Shown: in pieces, positions 15,891 to 22,200 of the stretch | Layout of the letters: every line of letters begins with the position of its first letter | How positions within the stretch are numbered: the stretch's first letter is position 1 | Assembly: GCA_017615435.1 (NCBI GenBank) | Contig: JAGAAF010000008.1 | Location: forward strand, 1 to 22,228 | DNA from: Bacteroidales bacterium | GTDB lineage: Bacteria > Bacteroidota > Bacteroidia > Bacteroidales > UBA932 | DNA: 22,228 bases | Direction of reading: 5' to 3' | The notes under the pieces: generated by a model | Seen by the model: only the letters and a program-made list of their open reading frames with translations | Told to the model about the DNA's origin: nothing | Database searches by the model: none | Position numbers and translations under genes: made by a program

Positions 15891-16697
15891 ATGCCCGGCG
15901 TGGACTTCAGCAAACTGCCCGTCTGGAAAAGGATGGGTGAAATCTCTCTGGACGAGATGGATGCGATCAAGCTGATGAACAGGATCGACACCAAATTCGT
16001 CACGAACGAGAGCACACTGCTGAGTGTCCTTGACTCCGCCGCCGACCGGGGTTACCGCGTGTGCAAGATCGAAGGGGAAGCGGTAACCGCTTACTATTCA
16101 GTTTATTACGACACTCCTGACCTGTTTATGTACACTGCCCACGAAACGGGCAGAAAGACGCGCCAGAAGATTCGCGTAAGGACCTACCTGATATCGGGAG
16201 ACACTTATCTCGAGGTGAAGCGTAAGCAGAACAACGGCAGGACCAAAAAGAAGAGAATCCCTATTCCCGTCGAGGAAAGGATGGATTTTTCCCGCGATGC
16301 CGCTGCCGCCCAGTTTCTGGCCGAGAAATCGTGGTTCAAGGCCGACGGCATTTTCCCGGAATGTACCACCGAGTTCAACAGGATTACCCTTGTGAACGCA
16401 GCGAAGACAGAGAGGCTCACGATAGATATGAACCTACGTTTCCACAACTTCTCGTCCGGACGCGACGCCGGCTTGAAAGACGCGGTGATAATAGAGCTCA
16501 AACAGGACGGAAGGGAGTCTTCCCAGATGAAGGGGATACTGCTCGAACACAGGGTACACCCTTTCCGCATAAGCAAATACTGTATGGGCGTTATGCTCAC
16601 CGATCCCAGAGCAAGAAGCAACCGCTTCAAGGAAAAGCTCAGGATGGTCGAAAAGATTATAAACGATAAAATAGACAGATATGAAAGCAATTCTTAG
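15891..16697 (+). CDS. VTC-domain polyphosphate polymerase
   Basis: A 268-residue soluble protein of the VTC/triphosphate tunnel family, related to the catalytic domain of yeast Vtc4 that builds polyphosphate from ATP. Tunnel residues can be placed: NRIDTKF (Arg31, Asp33, Lys35), a Tyr-Asp pair at 73-74, KTRQKIRVRTY (90-99), LEVKRKQ (Glu108, Lys110), Arg164, Asp179 (TIDMNLRF), Glu202 and Lys204 (IIELKQD) and Lys229 (ISKYCMG). Alternating charged residues on beta strands are the hallmark of the fold. No SPX domain or transmembrane helix is present, so membrane attachment would come from the DUF4956 partner, whose gene overlaps this one by 17 nt. Substrate is inferred from the family. Confidence 0.87.
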   Translation: MPGVDFSKLPVWKRMGEISLDEMDAIKLMNRIDTKFVTNESTLLSVLDSAADRGYRVCKIEGEAVTAYYSVYYDTPDLFMYTAHETGRKTRQKIRVRTYLISGDTYLEVKRKQNNGRTKKKRIPIPVEERMDFSRDAAAAQFLAEKSWFKADGIFPECTTEFNRITLVNAAKTERLTIDMNLRFHNFSSGRDAGLKDAVIIELKQDGRESSQMKGILLEHRVHPFRISKYCMGVMLTDPRARSNRFKEKLRMVEKIINDKIDRYESNS

Positions 16698-17538
16698 GAC
16701 ACTGGCTGTCGGACTGGCGCTGGTTATCGGGGCCGCGGCGGCCGATGCTCAGCCGCAGGGGACCGTTCAGCTCCTTCCCGCCGACGATCTCACTTCGGAG
16801 GAATTCCCCGAGTTCGACCCGACGATAGCGCAGGAAAACGGCTATCAGGTGGATGTGGACGAAGCCACGGGCGAGTACAAGATACGCTCGTCGATGGCGG
16901 GGGTGTGGGAGAGTATACTCAAACTGCTCGAGCGCTTCCTCTTCAACCTCCTCGTGAGCTGGCTGATAGTGCATTTCCTGTATTTCCGCAAAAACGGCAG
17001 AAGCGACTATTACTTTACCTTCCTGGTATTCTCCTCAGCTATGTTCCTTCTGTTGTTCGTGATGAACAACCTCAGCCTGCAGATAGGTTTCACTCTCGGT
17101 CTGTTCGCCATCTTCGGAATGATACGCTACCGCACGGAAGCGGTTCCTGTGCGTGAGATGACCTATCTGTTCATCATAATTGCGCTGTCGGTGGTCAACG
17201 GCGTGGGCGCGGATATGCCCATCCTTGAGATAGTTACCGCGAACCTGCTGGTGGTGCTGCTCATTTTCGGACTTGAGAATGCCAAGATGATGAGGGGACG
17301 CACCAGCACCAAGCTGGTCATCTACGACAGGATAGACCTTATCGTCCCCGAGAAGAGGGCTGAACTGGTCGCGGACCTCGAGAAACGCTCCGGTCTCAAG
17401 GTGAAGAACCTTGAAATCGGTCAGGTTGATTTCATACGCGACTGCGCGTGGATCAAGGTTACGTATATGCTCGCTCCCGGCGAGGACAACAGCATCGATT
17501 CGCTCCGCAACCCCAAGGACTTTCAGGAGAGCAGGTAA
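16681..17538 (+). CDS. DUF4956 integral membrane protein with N-terminal signal peptide
   Basis: A 285-residue membrane protein. It starts with a signal peptide (MKAILRTLAVGLALVIGAAA, ending at DAQ) and an acidic periplasmic segment of about 50 residues. Hydrophobic segments follow at about 86-102, 110-128, 132-149, 160-177 and 180-198, and then a soluble C-terminal domain (about 205-285). The stretch FGMIRYRTEAVPVREMTYLF (144-163) is the DUF4956 signature. DUF4956 genes commonly neighbour VTC-domain genes, and here the ATG lies 17 nt inside the VTC gene. By analogy with the yeast VTC complex it could anchor the polymerase and pass polyphosphate through the membrane; this is inference. The extra secreted N-terminus looks longer than the core family. 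Confidence 0.85.
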   Translation: MKAILRTLAVGLALVIGAAAADAQPQGTVQLLPADDLTSEEFPEFDPTIAQENGYQVDVDEATGEYKIRSSMAGVWESILKLLERFLFNLLVSWLIVHFLYFRKNGRSDYYFTFLVFSSAMFLLLFVMNNLSLQIGFTLGLFAIFGMIRYRTEAVPVREMTYLFIIIALSVVNGVGADMPILEIVTANLLVVLLIFGLENAKMMRGRTSTKLVIYDRIDLIVPEKRAELVADLEKRSGLKVKNLEIGQVDFIRDCAWIKVTYMLAPGEDNSIDSLRNPKDFQESR

Positions 17539-17539
17539 T

Positions 17540-18307
17540 ATGAAAAGGATATTGCTTATCGCCGCGTTGGCGATGTTCCCATTAAGCCTGGCGTTTGCGG
17601 ACAGCGACCCGGAGCAGTTCGGCACCCGCTATTCGGCCAAGGCCAACTGGAAGGTGTCTCAGGGCATCCACGTACTGGCCTCTGAAGAGGTGCGCCTGGG
17701 TCCCTCCTTCAACTTCGACAAGACCACTACCACAATTGGAGGCACGTACAAGATCAATAATTTTATGAAGGTCGGACTGGCTTACAGCGCGATCGGTGTG
17801 AGCAAGTCCTCCGGACTGGACTGGCGCCACAGAGCCTCGCTCAGCCTCGGCGAGTCCTACAAATGGGAACAGTTCCATTTCTCGTTCAGGGAAACCTTCC
17901 AGGCGACCTACCGTGTGAAGGAGAATCTGAACACGTATCAAACTCCGCGCACGAAATTAGTGTTCAAGGCCCGCGCAAAGGCGTCCTACAAGCCCATCCA
18001 TTCCAGGTTCACTCCCTATGCTCAGGCTGAACTGAGGTTCTTCCTCAACGGAGCAAACTGGGTGTCCGACGATGAGATCAACTACTCATTCGACGGTCAT
18101 AACGACTTCTATATGAACAGGGTGCGTTTCCAGGCGGGAACAGAGTACAGGTTCAATCTCCAGCACGCAATCGAGTTTTTCGTGCACTACGATTATCTGA
18201 TCGACAAGGATATCGACTACTCCCGCACTCTCGGAAAACTGCAGACTATCACCATCACCCAATATCCCTATCTCGGATTGGGCGTTGGATACTTATTTAC
18301 TTTTTGA
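17540..18307 (+). CDS. DUF2490-like outer-membrane beta-barrel protein
   Basis: A 255-residue secreted protein with a signal peptide (MKRILLIAALAMFPLSLAFA) and a mature part of alternating hydrophobic and polar residues rich in Tyr, Phe and Arg. It ends in a terminal Phe (GLGVGYLFTF), the usual outer-membrane barrel C-terminus. The pattern, with YKINNFMKVGLAYSAIGV and RFQAGTEYRFNL, fits DUF2490. The open frame extends to 17411, but that part lies inside the DUF4956 gene, and the ATG at 17540 starts a good signal peptide 1 nt after the DUF4956 stop. Its place suggests the outer-membrane end of the polyphosphate module. Its stop overlaps that of the convergent porin by 11 nt. Confidence 0.78.
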   Translation: MKRILLIAALAMFPLSLAFADSDPEQFGTRYSAKANWKVSQGIHVLASEEVRLGPSFNFDKTTTTIGGTYKINNFMKVGLAYSAIGVSKSSGLDWRHRASLSLGESYKWEQFHFSFRETFQATYRVKENLNTYQTPRTKLVFKARAKASYKPIHSRFTPYAQAELRFFLNGANWVSDDEINYSFDGHNDFYMNRVRFQAGTEYRFNLQHAIEFFVHYDYLIDKDIDYSRTLGKLQTITITQYPYLGLGVGYLFTF

Positions 18308-19280
18308 TCAGATCGAACCTCCAGGTAACGCCGATTTGGAAGTTGTTGTCGTGGTTGTCGCTGTCCCTGAACCAGATGGCGTGCAGGCGTAGTTTGTTGT
18401 CGCCGTAGGGGAAGTATTCGATTCCCAGTCCGCCGTAAAGGTAATCGTAACCGGGGGCCATAACGGTGTCGTAGGCGATTCCATCGGCATCCACGTTCGC
18501 GGCGTCGTTGCGCTCGAAGCCTATCTTGCCGCAGTAGTTCCATTTTCCGACGCTCCAGATGACCTTGGTGATGAAGGTGTAGTCGGAGAAGAGGTCGCTC
18601 TGATGCAGGTTGGCCCTGTCGATAAGGTCAAGGTCTATGGCCACGTTTCCGAGGACCAGATGGTTGCCGAGGGCGGCATAGCCTATGAAGCGGCGGTAGT
18701 TGTCTTCGACCGCGTTGACTGTCCAGATCGTATGCCACCACGGGGTGATATGACCCTGCCAGGCGAGGTTGTAGGCGAAGGTGTCGCTGAAACCGAAGGA
18801 AAGGGGAGAGTTTATGGCCTGGAAGGTCATCGACTGTCCGGCAGTGATTTCATAATTGGCCATAAGGCCGACGGCATAACCTTGCGGAAGATTGTTGCAG
18901 AAATTGCTGTAGAAGTAGACGTCGATAGGCACTGAGTCGTATTCATAGCCTCCAACGAGGATGGCCTGCTTTCCTGCGGTAACGGTCCATTTCTCCGCCG
19001 GGCGCCAGATGAGGGCAGCCCAGTCCGTAGCGCGGAGCGGGTCAGCAGCAGTCGGGGCCACGTTCAAGCGGTGCCTGATGCGGAAGCCGATCTTGTCGGT
19101 CATAGTGCCGTAGATGTTCAGATTGAGGTGGTCGCCGAGAAAACGGCCGGTGTACCTGCCGCCCTTCACGGCTTCGTTGTAGGCGGCGCGGGCGTCGAAA
19201 TAGAGCGTATCCACCTCTGCACGGGCGGTCAGTGATGCCAGAAGCAGGAATGCTGACAGAATGATGGTTCTAGTGTTCAT
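18297..19280 (-). CDS. Outer-membrane porin, Porin_O_P (OprO/OprP)-like
   Basis: A 327-residue secreted protein with signal peptide MNTRTIILSAFLLLASLTARA. The mature part has beta-barrel composition: many Tyr, Trp, Asn and Gly, alternating strands and turn-rich loops. Features such as FLGDHLNLNIYGTMTDKIGF, RIRHRLNVAP and TVTAGKQAILVGGYEYD resemble the phosphate-selective porin O/P family as found in Bacteroidota. It does not end in the usual terminal Phe but in WRFDLIKK. The ATG at 19280 is chosen over one four codons upstream because the signal peptide begins there. Substrate specificity cannot be read from the sequence; relation to phosphate or polyphosphate is a suggestion from family and position. 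Confidence 0.65.
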   Translation of the reverse strand: MNTRTIILSAFLLLASLTARAEVDTLYFDARAAYNEAVKGGRYTGRFLGDHLNLNIYGTMTDKIGFRIRHRLNVAPTAADPLRATDWAALIWRPAEKWTVTAGKQAILVGGYEYDSVPIDVYFYSNFCNNLPQGYAVGLMANYEITAGQSMTFQAINSPLSFGFSDTFAYNLAWQGHITPWWHTIWTVNAVEDNYRRFIGYAALGNHLVLGNVAIDLDLIDRANLHQSDLFSDYTFITKVIWSVGKWNYCGKIGFERNDAANVDADGIAYDTVMAPGYDYLYGGLGIEYFPYGDNKLRLHAIWFRDSDNHDNNFQIGVTWRFDLIKK

Positions 19281-19289
19281 TTTACTTCG

Positions 19290-19297
19290 CAAATGTA
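19290..19297 (-). promoter_or_regulatory. -7 box for the porin gene
   Basis: Minus-strand TACATTTG matches TAnnTTTG and ends 9 nt before the porin ATG at 19280. The leader would be only a few bases. No convincing -33 box was found at the right spacing. Confidence 0.45.
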
Positions 19298-19320
19298 ACT
19301 AATGTCCGGCAATTAATGAT

Positions 19321-19328
19321 TATATTTG
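19321..19328 (+). promoter_or_regulatory. -7 box for the YitT-family gene
   Basis: Plus-strand TATATTTG matches TAnnTTTG and lies 21 nt before the ATG at 19350, predicting a leader of about 15 nt. The -33 region has no clear TTG. It shares a 69-nt divergent gap with the porin promoter. Confidence 0.5.
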
Positions 19329-19349
19329 TATGTTGTTTCACTAAAACTT

Positions 19350-20282
19350 ATGTTCAAGACCATTCTGAATGCGCTTGGTTCCGGAAAGTTCTGGAAAGAG
19401 CTTATTATTATGACGGTCGGTATGATGGTAGGTGCGGCTGCAGTCTACTATTTCCTCGTCCCGAGCAAGCTTGTAATCGGCAGTATCTCCGGTCTCTCCA
19501 TCGTTATCGCCGGCATTTTCGAGAATATGGGCATAGCGATCAAGGTCTCCTGGGTTGTCGTGGCGATCAACGCCATACTGCTTGTGCTGGCTTATGTCCT
19601 GATAGGGAAGGAGTTCGGCATCAAGACTGTCTACACCGCCCTGATACTCGGTCCGCTTATGGATCTTTGGGAGGCGATACTCCCGTATCAGAAGATAATA
19701 GCCGAGGGCAGCACTTCGGTAATGGGCGATCCCTGGTTCGATCTTCTGTGCTTCGTGCTTATGCTGAGCATCTGCCAGGCGATACTATTCAATATCAACG
19801 CATCGACCGGTGGTCTGGACATACTCGCCAAGATCCTGAACAAGTACCTTCACTTCGATATAGGCGCGTCAGTTTCCATCGCAGGAGCTGTCATCTGCCT
19901 TACCGCTCTTGCCATCAATCCTTTCCAGCTGGTGGTCATCGGCCTTATCGGCACCTGGATCAACGGCCTTGCAGTGGATTATTTCACCGCCTCGCTCAAC
20001 CGTAAAAAGCGCGTCTGTGTGGTGACTGACGAAAGCGAGGAGATACGCAGATTCATCGTAGAGGATATGAAGCGCGGTTGCAGCATTTATCAGGTGAGGG
20101 GAGGATTCTCCGGACAGGATCATATAGAGCTTCAGGCCATTCTTTCCCAGGATGAGTTCGCGGCGCTTATGAATCACATAAGAGTCCATAACATCAAGTG
20201 CTTCATAACTGCAGGTAACGTCTCCGAGGTCTACGGAATGTGGAACAAAGCCAAGAATAAGAACCTGAATAAACTGAATTAG
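19350..20282 (+). CDS. YitT family membrane protein with DUF2179 domain
   Basis: A 302-residue membrane protein of the YitT/DUF161 family, which has no firmly known substrate; some members are thought to be transporters. Counting from the ATG at 19350 (MFKTILNALGSGKFWKELII), the N-terminal part holds about five hydrophobic segments, among them MTVGMMVGAAAVYYFLVPSK and AILFNINASTGGLDILAKIL, the second containing the family's N-x-S-x-G-G-x-D stretch. After KKRVCVVTDESEEIRRFI comes the soluble C-terminal DUF2179 domain of about 85 residues (RGCSIYQVRGGFSGQDH), which often resembles a small ligand-binding fold. An in-frame TTG eight codons upstream is rejected because it lies in the -7 box. The gene stands alone between a divergent porin and a terminator. 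Confidence 0.88.
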   Translation: MFKTILNALGSGKFWKELIIMTVGMMVGAAAVYYFLVPSKLVIGSISGLSIVIAGIFENMGIAIKVSWVVVAINAILLVLAYVLIGKEFGIKTVYTALILGPLMDLWEAILPYQKIIAEGSTSVMGDPWFDLLCFVLMLSICQAILFNINASTGGLDILAKILNKYLHFDIGASVSIAGAVICLTALAINPFQLVVIGLIGTWINGLAVDYFTASLNRKKRVCVVTDESEEIRRFIVEDMKRGCSIYQVRGGFSGQDHIELQAILSQDEFAALMNHIRVHNIKCFITAGNVSEVYGMWNKAKNKNLNKLN

Positions 20283-20300
20283 AATAATCCGCCCAAAAGA

Positions 20301-20328
20301 AAAAGCCTGGTGATTGCCAGGCTTTTTT
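20301..20328. terminator. Bidirectional intrinsic terminator between YitT gene and tRNA-Val
   Basis: AAAAGCCTGG, a six-base loop and CCAGGCTTTTTT form a strong hairpin with a T-run on the plus strand and a matching T-run on the minus strand. It ends the YitT transcript from the left and the tRNA-Val transcript from the right; the two genes converge on it with only 48 nt between them. Confidence 0.88.
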
Positions 20329-20330
20329 CG

Positions 20331-20405
20331 TGGGCGGTGGCGGATTCGAACCGTCGACCCCATGCTTGTAAGGCATGTGCTCTGAACCAGCTGAGCTAAC
20401 CGCCC
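20331..20405 (-). tRNA. tRNA-Val, anticodon UAC
   Basis: Read on the minus strand, the gene folds as a full cloverleaf. The acceptor is GGGCGGT with ACCGCCC, the D arm GCTC...GAGC, and the anticodon stem CATGC with GCATG around loop CTTACAA, whose anticodon TAC reads GUA valine codons. The T loop is TTCGAAT, and the discriminator base is A at 20331. The next bases are CGA, so CCA is not encoded. The T stem (GACGG with CCGCC) contains one A-C mismatch at its second pair; the rest is normal. Confidence 0.95.
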
Positions 20406-20417
20406 TTTTGGGGACTG

Positions 20418-20447
20418 CAAAGATACTCCTATTTTCCTAAACGACAA
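20418..20447 (-). promoter_or_regulatory. Bacteroidota-type promoter for tRNA-Val
   Basis: The minus strand reads TTG, 19 nt, TATCTTTG, then 12 nt to the first base of the tRNA. Both boxes and their spacing fit the Bacteroidota consensus, and the -7 box is identical to that of the V-ATPase operon promoter. Confidence 0.75.
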
Positions 20448-20477
20448 GATTTTCGCAGAACTTTTGTAAAAAATGCT

Positions 20478-20485
20478 TATCTTCG
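20478..20485 (+). promoter_or_regulatory. Possible -7 box for the lipoprotein gene
   Basis: TATCTTCG differs from TAnnTTTG at one position and lies about 65 nt before the lipoprotein ATG. No -33 box with good spacing is seen, so this is a tentative call. The rest of the 145-nt gap 20406-20550 holds only the tRNA promoter. Confidence 0.3.
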
Positions 20486-20550
20486 CGCTCCCTTGCAACG
20501 AATGGCACGGAAAATGAATCATTAAATACGGAAAATAATTTACTACACAT

Positions 20551-21762
20551 ATGAACACAAGGTTTATTGTTAAGGCAGTTGCTGCGATCGCCCTCACTAT
20601 GTTCGCGTTCGCCGCTTGCGACAAAGATCGGAAAGATCCCAAGGACCCCGGCGGTAAAGAACAACCTATTGAAGAAGTGACCCCCGGTCTCTCGGTAACA
20701 GCCTCATACTACGGCGATTATCTTGGAAACCACTTCCTGGATTACGTCCTCGTTTTTGTGATAGGTGAAACTGACGCAGATGGTTATTTCGTACACGGAG
20801 GAAAGAAACTCAGTCTCGATATCCTGACCTCGGAGACCGCAGGCGGTCCCACCCTTTTCCCCGCAGGCATTTACGAAATCACCAACGCCAACCACAATTC
20901 GGTCGGCATTATGCCCACTCCCGAATCGGAGGATGACGAGACCTGCACCTTCTTCTATGATGAGATGGATGCATCCAACTACTGGAATCTGGCTGTGGAC
21001 AGCGCACGTCTCGAGGTAGAGTCAAATGGCGGCCAGTACACAATCAAGGTGGACTTCACGTCCGACGGAGATACATTCTCCTGGCTTTACAAGGGCTCTC
21101 TTCCTATTGTCGACTACAGCAACACCAACAATGGCAGCGGGGAAGGCCCGGATGGAGATTACGACTTCAAGGCGGACTGCGCCTATGCCTATAATCTTGG
21201 CCGTTCCTGGGACGATCCTGCAGATCCCAACGATACAGATGACTGGGAGCTTGAATTCTACAACTCCAAGAACGATAACGAGTGGATGTCGGTGGAGATC
21301 GTTGCTCCTGCAGCATCAAATATCGCTGATCTGCCTACGGGCAATTTCGTGATTCCCGCCTCCTTCGACGATCATCCGGCAGCCGGTTCGCTCCTTCCTC
21401 CTTATGTATGGAACGAAGTGTGGTGCGGAACTTTCTACGGATTTGGAGAGGAGGTCTGGTATGTGGCCTGCTCCGGAAGCCTTAAGATATCCAAGTCAGG
21501 AGACGATTATACTTTCGAACTCTCCTTCAGGGATGACGGATACGAAGATGAGGAGTATGGTTACGATCCTGCAAGGGTCACTATGACCTACACGGGCAAA
21601 GTCGAGGTGGATGTCAGCGAATACTGGGATGGCACCGATGACGAAGAAGACTATATGTTCAATATGAAGAAGGCAGGTCCTACAGCCAAAGTCAAGATGG
21701 CAAGGAGGAATTCTGTCAAGCGCCAGTCAAAAGCGGCATTGAAGGCTGCAGGCCGCCGCTAG
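20551..21762 (+). CDS. Acidic two-domain lipoprotein with basic C-terminal tail
   Basis: A 403-residue protein of unknown function. The signal ends in a lipobox (MFAFAAC), with Cys23 as the lipidated residue, followed by a charged linker (DKDRKDPKDPGGKEQ). Two related domains follow, about 45-195 and 205-360. Each has a Pro-Gly strand (LFPAGIYEI at 102-110; LPTGNFVIP at 261-269), then a strand pair (ARLEVESNGGQYTIKVDF at 152-169; GSLKISKSGDDYTFELSF at 309-326), and closes with a Tyr-x-Gly turn (LYKGSLPIVDYS; YTGKVEVDVSEYW). Both are rich in Asp, Glu, Tyr and Trp. The last 30 residues switch to a strongly basic tail (MARRNSVKRQSKAALKAAGRR region). I do not recognise the family; attachment to the inner or outer membrane is likely. 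The tmRNA gene begins 16 nt downstream. Confidence 0.78.
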   Translation: MNTRFIVKAVAAIALTMFAFAACDKDRKDPKDPGGKEQPIEEVTPGLSVTASYYGDYLGNHFLDYVLVFVIGETDADGYFVHGGKKLSLDILTSETAGGPTLFPAGIYEITNANHNSVGIMPTPESEDDETCTFFYDEMDASNYWNLAVDSARLEVESNGGQYTIKVDFTSDGDTFSWLYKGSLPIVDYSNTNNGSGEGPDGDYDFKADCAYAYNLGRSWDDPADPNDTDDWELEFYNSKNDNEWMSVEIVAPAASNIADLPTGNFVIPASFDDHPAAGSLLPPYVWNEVWCGTFYGFGEEVWYVACSGSLKISKSGDDYTFELSFRDDGYEDEEYGYDPARVTMTYTGKVEVDVSEYWDGTDDEEDYMFNMKKAGPTAKVKMARRNSVKRQSKAALKAAGRR

Positions 21763-21778
21763 GCTGCGCTTCGCTTAT

Positions 21779-22171
21779 GGGGATGTTCTGGTTTTGACAG
21801 CATCGTAGACGGCAGTAAGCACGCCGAGAGTCGGAGACCCTCTCGTTAATATCAGTTTCCAACCAATAGTAGGCAACTACAACTATTCATACGCTTGCTA
21901 AGTCACCAAGTGACAAGCATTAATCAGAGCCGCCAAGGCTGCGGCACTGACGTATATCCCGCCAGGATTCAGGCCGGTCCTTTCTGGCACACGGGGTATC
22001 ATCAAGACCGGATGCGCGGAGGGACTCCTTTAAACTCCGCAAAGACTTAAAGGATAAGCGTCGGCATAGCCCGTCTTCCGGCATACCGTCGCCGACACCA
22101 AAGGAAGAATAAGCGTGTAGAAAGCTACCGGGTATTATGTTTGGACGGCGGTTCGAGTCCGCCCATCTCCA
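21779..22171 (+). ncRNA. ssrA: Transfer-messenger RNA (tmRNA)
   Basis: A 393-nt one-piece tmRNA, which with SmpB frees stalled ribosomes and adds a degradation tag. The 5' end GGGGATGTTCTGGTTTTGACAG pairs with the 3' end CATCTCC (7 pairs, one G-U), and the D-like region carries TTTGACAG. The T arm GGCGGTTCGAGTCCGCC is at 22147-22163. The discriminator is A22171, and CCA is not encoded. The resume region reads AATAGTA-GGC, like the UAGUC-GCA layout of E. coli. Later pseudoknot arms are visible (for example GGAGGGACTCC near 22018). The promoter is unclear: no TAnnTTTG precedes 21779, so it may be degenerate or inside the lipoprotein gene, or transcription may come through from it. Confidence 0.95.
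21872..21901 (+). other. tmRNA tag reading frame, apparent peptide GNYNYSYAC
   Basis: Starting at GGC after UAGUA, the frame reads Gly-Asn-Tyr-Asn-Tyr-Ser-Tyr-Ala-Cys and stops at TAA 21899-21901. The N-terminal part is like usual tags (GENNYALAA and NYSYALAA types), but the end is Ala-Cys instead of Ala-Leu-Ala-Ala. The stop codon sits inside a hairpin (GCTT...GTCAC CAA GTGAC...AAGC), as in other tmRNAs. Confidence 0.7.
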
Positions 22172-22172
22172 C

Positions 22173-22200
22173 AAAAGGGTGACCGTGCGGTCACCCTTTT
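22173..22200 (+). terminator. Intrinsic terminator after tmRNA
   Basis: AAAAGGGTGACC, loop GTGC and GGTCACCCTTTT form a 12-bp perfect hairpin that begins two bases after the tmRNA 3' end. The stem is A/T at its base so it could also act on the minus strand. The final 28 bases of the window show no feature. Confidence 0.88.

Noticed and set aside
19869..20642. 257-codon minus-strand open frame
   Set aside because: It runs through tRNA-Val, the terminator and antisense to the YitT gene; it includes the typical false tRNA translation (GSTVRIRHRP).
21873..21921. Alternative tmRNA tag frame starting one base later (ATTTIHTLAK...)
   Set aside because: It lacks the Asn-Tyr and Tyr-Ala pattern of bacterial tags, and the resume context UAGUA places the first codon at GGC.
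21920..22174. 84-codon minus-strand open frame opposite tmRNA
   Set aside because: It lies wholly inside the tmRNA gene and its start sequence (MWRWADSNRRPN) is a well-known false translation of tmRNA and tRNA T arms.
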